Part shown: piece after piece, positions 62,220-64,000 of the stretch | Layout: the number at the start of each line of letters is the position of its first letter | How positions within the stretch are numbered: the stretch's first letter is position 1 | NCBI GenBank assembly: GCA_037903475.1 | Contig: JBAJFG010000197.1 | Location: forward strand, 782,934-846,933 | Length of the DNA: 64,000 nucleotides | Source: Ancylostoma caninum | Taxonomy: Eukaryota; Nematoda; Chromadorea; Rhabditida; Ancylostomatidae | Reading direction: 5' to 3' | Position numbers and translations under genes: made by a program | The notes under the pieces: model-generated | The model's database searches: none | What the model was told of the DNA's origin: nothing | Seen by the model: the letters and a program-made list of their open reading frames with translations, nothing else

Positions 62220-62289
62220 ATGATTATACACTATATAGAGCATCATGAAACTCCAATGACCAAACAACTGACTAAAGCGTGGCAGTGAC

Positions 62290-62960
62290 ATGGTGTCCTG
62301 TAGTATTCCTTGCATCGTAGAGGGAGACTTCAACTTTTCCTATATTCCATGGACTAGTCCTGCGAGGCTCAGTCTCGCCACAGCTCAATGGTCTTTTTGG
62401 AAAATCTGCCACTCAAGCTCTCTCATAGTTAAGAGTAGCTGGCACCCGCAGTGACCAAACACTGTACATTGTTCTCTGCTGTATCAGCAACTTGTTAAGA
62501 GTCGCTGAAGTGCTCCCACAAGTGCGACTCAGTGATTACTTTTCGGTTCATTTCGATGTTAAATGCCTGCCCAGTACAGTGGCGGACGCAGGGGGGGGGG
62601 GGGGGGCGCGCGCCCCCCCCGAGAATGGGTCGCCAAATTTTCGAAATTACTTTACAATACAAATAAAAATCTTGTGTTAGTTTATTTTTAATTGTTTATT
62701 TTTATTATTATTTTTAATATATTTTTTATTTATTGTTTATTATTATAATTAATATTATTATTAATTTTATTTTCCGTCTGAGTCCCCAAAACGGCGGAGA
62801 CCCCACTTTTCTTCCCACGCCCCCCCTCCCGCCCACTTTCTGCGTCCGCCACTGGTCGAGTAGATAGATACTGCAAATACATAATAAGGAGATTTCAGGC
62901 TTGTTTATGGCAATACAAGGCCTACGATGATTGAAGGCGCGATTCAGTCGAGTGCCAGCC
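62290..62960 (+). mobile_element. CR1-like LINE endonuclease remnant, split by a MITE
   Basis: In one frame the DNA reads CIVEGDFNFSYIPW (from about 62311), the conserved end of an apurinic-type LINE endonuclease. After a frameshift near 62420 a second frame reads VAGTRSDQTLYIVLC, then LPQVRLSDYFSVHFDV to 62560, matching the L-P-x-x-x-S-D-H/Y-F-S pattern that closes that domain. The reading resumes after the inserted R2 element (about 62860) as RYCKYIIRRF. A frameshift, a stop and the insertion show that it is dead. CR1 is the best guess at clade. Confidence 0.7.
62569..62862 (+). mobile_element. hAT-like MITE family R2, copy 4 (longest)
   Basis: The element spans 62577-62854, 278 bp, with perfect 15-bp ends: CAGTGGCGGACGCAG and CTGCGTCCGCCACTG. 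Flanking 8-mers GCCCAGTA and GTCGAGTA agree at six of eight positions. After the left end come long runs of G (from 62590) and C, then CCGAGAATGGGTCGCCAAAT and an AT-rich core. It interrupts the LINE endonuclease remnant, so it inserted later. No transposase is encoded. Confidence 0.88.
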
Positions 62961-64000
62961 AGGGTAAAGTACAGGTGCGATATTTCAAACCACCCCTACG
63001 TATTTATAGGAGCAAAGCGAAAAGGCAAAAAAATGGGGAGGGGGGATACATTGTGTTTTTTCTTTATGATTGGTCCTCGTCCTGCGACCCCTATACTATC
63101 TTACCTACGCACTAACTTTGGCAGAACGGCCGACTGCTTGTGTTCAGGAAGCATCGTGAGGGGAACGGCGTCCAGACTCTAACACATTATTCGAGCTGAG
63201 GATGAAATGTTCCACACCTCTACGATCTCTGCCATTACTTCAAAAATTTCCCATCACAGTAAATCGGCACAGCAACACAGAGTAATAGTAATAAGTTATA
63301 GATACAGTAATTAGTAAAAGTAGCATCGATTGCTTGCCAAAGGAAAAAAATCACTGTGAATTTCCTGAGTTTCACTCCATCTGTGCAGGTCGCGCACGTT
63401 AAATCGGTTCAGTATTGCAGGAACTGCACCGAAGTTCAGCTGGAACCCCCTGTGGAGCTATTTCGTGCTCCTTCGCGATTCGCTCCATTGCAAAGATTAG
63501 TGTAGCTTCCACCGCAGAGCAGGTGCGGAGAAGGTGTCCTTATCGCACCGTTATCGCACCTGCCCTGTGGTGGACACTACAGTATTCAAGAGTAGTAGAG
63601 AGATGCGCATAAACCGCGTAGAGCGAGGAGGGAGCAGAGAGTGAAAACAGGAAAGTTTACGTAAAAACATGTCCAAGATTGTTCAAACAAGTTCAGTTTT
63701 TAGCAAACTGATCCCTCTTTTTTGTATTATGTTTAGTATGCCCAACACGCTCAAACTTCTTAGGCATGTTTCCTTAAAACTGACAGATTCGTCTATGATG
63801 TCTGGAATTAGTATTACAGATTGAGAGAGGCCGAATCCTTCTACCTATATACTGATAAAAAATGTAATGAAAACTGTTTAAGCGCTCATTACAATGTAAG
63901 GACCATGTACCACCAAGAATGGTGAAATCATGGGCAGGTGAAAGCAAAGGGGTGGTACGTATTTGGGAGCTCCAAATCGCACCCCGCGTTTTACCTTGGT
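62961..64000. other. Right edge of window, no supported gene
   Basis: Short open frames on the + strand lack domains and splice joints. Nothing further could be identified. Confidence 0.5.

Overview
The window looks like AT-rich nuclear DNA of a parasitic nematode, most likely a strongylid or hookworm-type species. The support is a transthyretin-like (TTL) gene, from a family known mainly from nematodes; T-rich 3' splice sites ending TTTCAG just before start codons, as expected for spliced-leader trans-splicing; many small exons in long introns; and a dense scatter of decayed transposons. There is no sign of bacterial or organellar DNA, and no operon, CRISPR array, rRNA or convincing tRNA. 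The species call is an inference.

Only two genes can be assembled with confidence, both on the + strand in the right-hand third. The first (40814-50141) is an 11-exon seven-transmembrane receptor of the FMRFamide-receptor-like rhodopsin family, about 460 residues, with every intron junction in phase. The second (53514-58434) is a 4-exon secreted TTL protein, 162 residues, again with all junctions in phase. They lie about 3.4 kb apart. Nothing in the sequence links them functionally: one is a neuropeptide receptor of the plasma membrane, the other a secreted carrier-like protein.

The left 40 kb holds no gene I can name. It carries several short exon-like stretches with plausible splice sites (25.26, 28.4, 31.8, 32.7 and, on the - strand, 38.3 kb) and a set of non-autonomous DNA transposons. 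These include a 901-bp hAT-like element with a perfect 8-bp target duplication and a nested palindrome (10.6-11.5 kb), three copies of a roughly 400-bp element with TTAA-flanked inverted ends (15.7, 17.9 and 33.7 kb), four copies of a roughly 250-280-bp hAT-like MITE starting CAGTG (23.4, 26.2, 43.4 and 62.6 kb), and a deleted mariner-like element with a 58-bp AT microsatellite inside it (19.7-20.3 kb).

The right end (57.7-64 kb) is repeat-rich. It has an LTR-like segment inside the last TTL intron, a 1.2-kb fold-back inverted repeat just after the TTL gene, a 1.2-kb GC-rich minisatellite with a period of about 49 bp that is open in all three forward frames, and a decayed LINE endonuclease fragment split by a hAT-like MITE. 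LINE reverse-transcriptase tails also occur at 48.5 and 52.8 kb. I found no evidence for a new multi-gene system; the most interesting material is the nested repeat structure.
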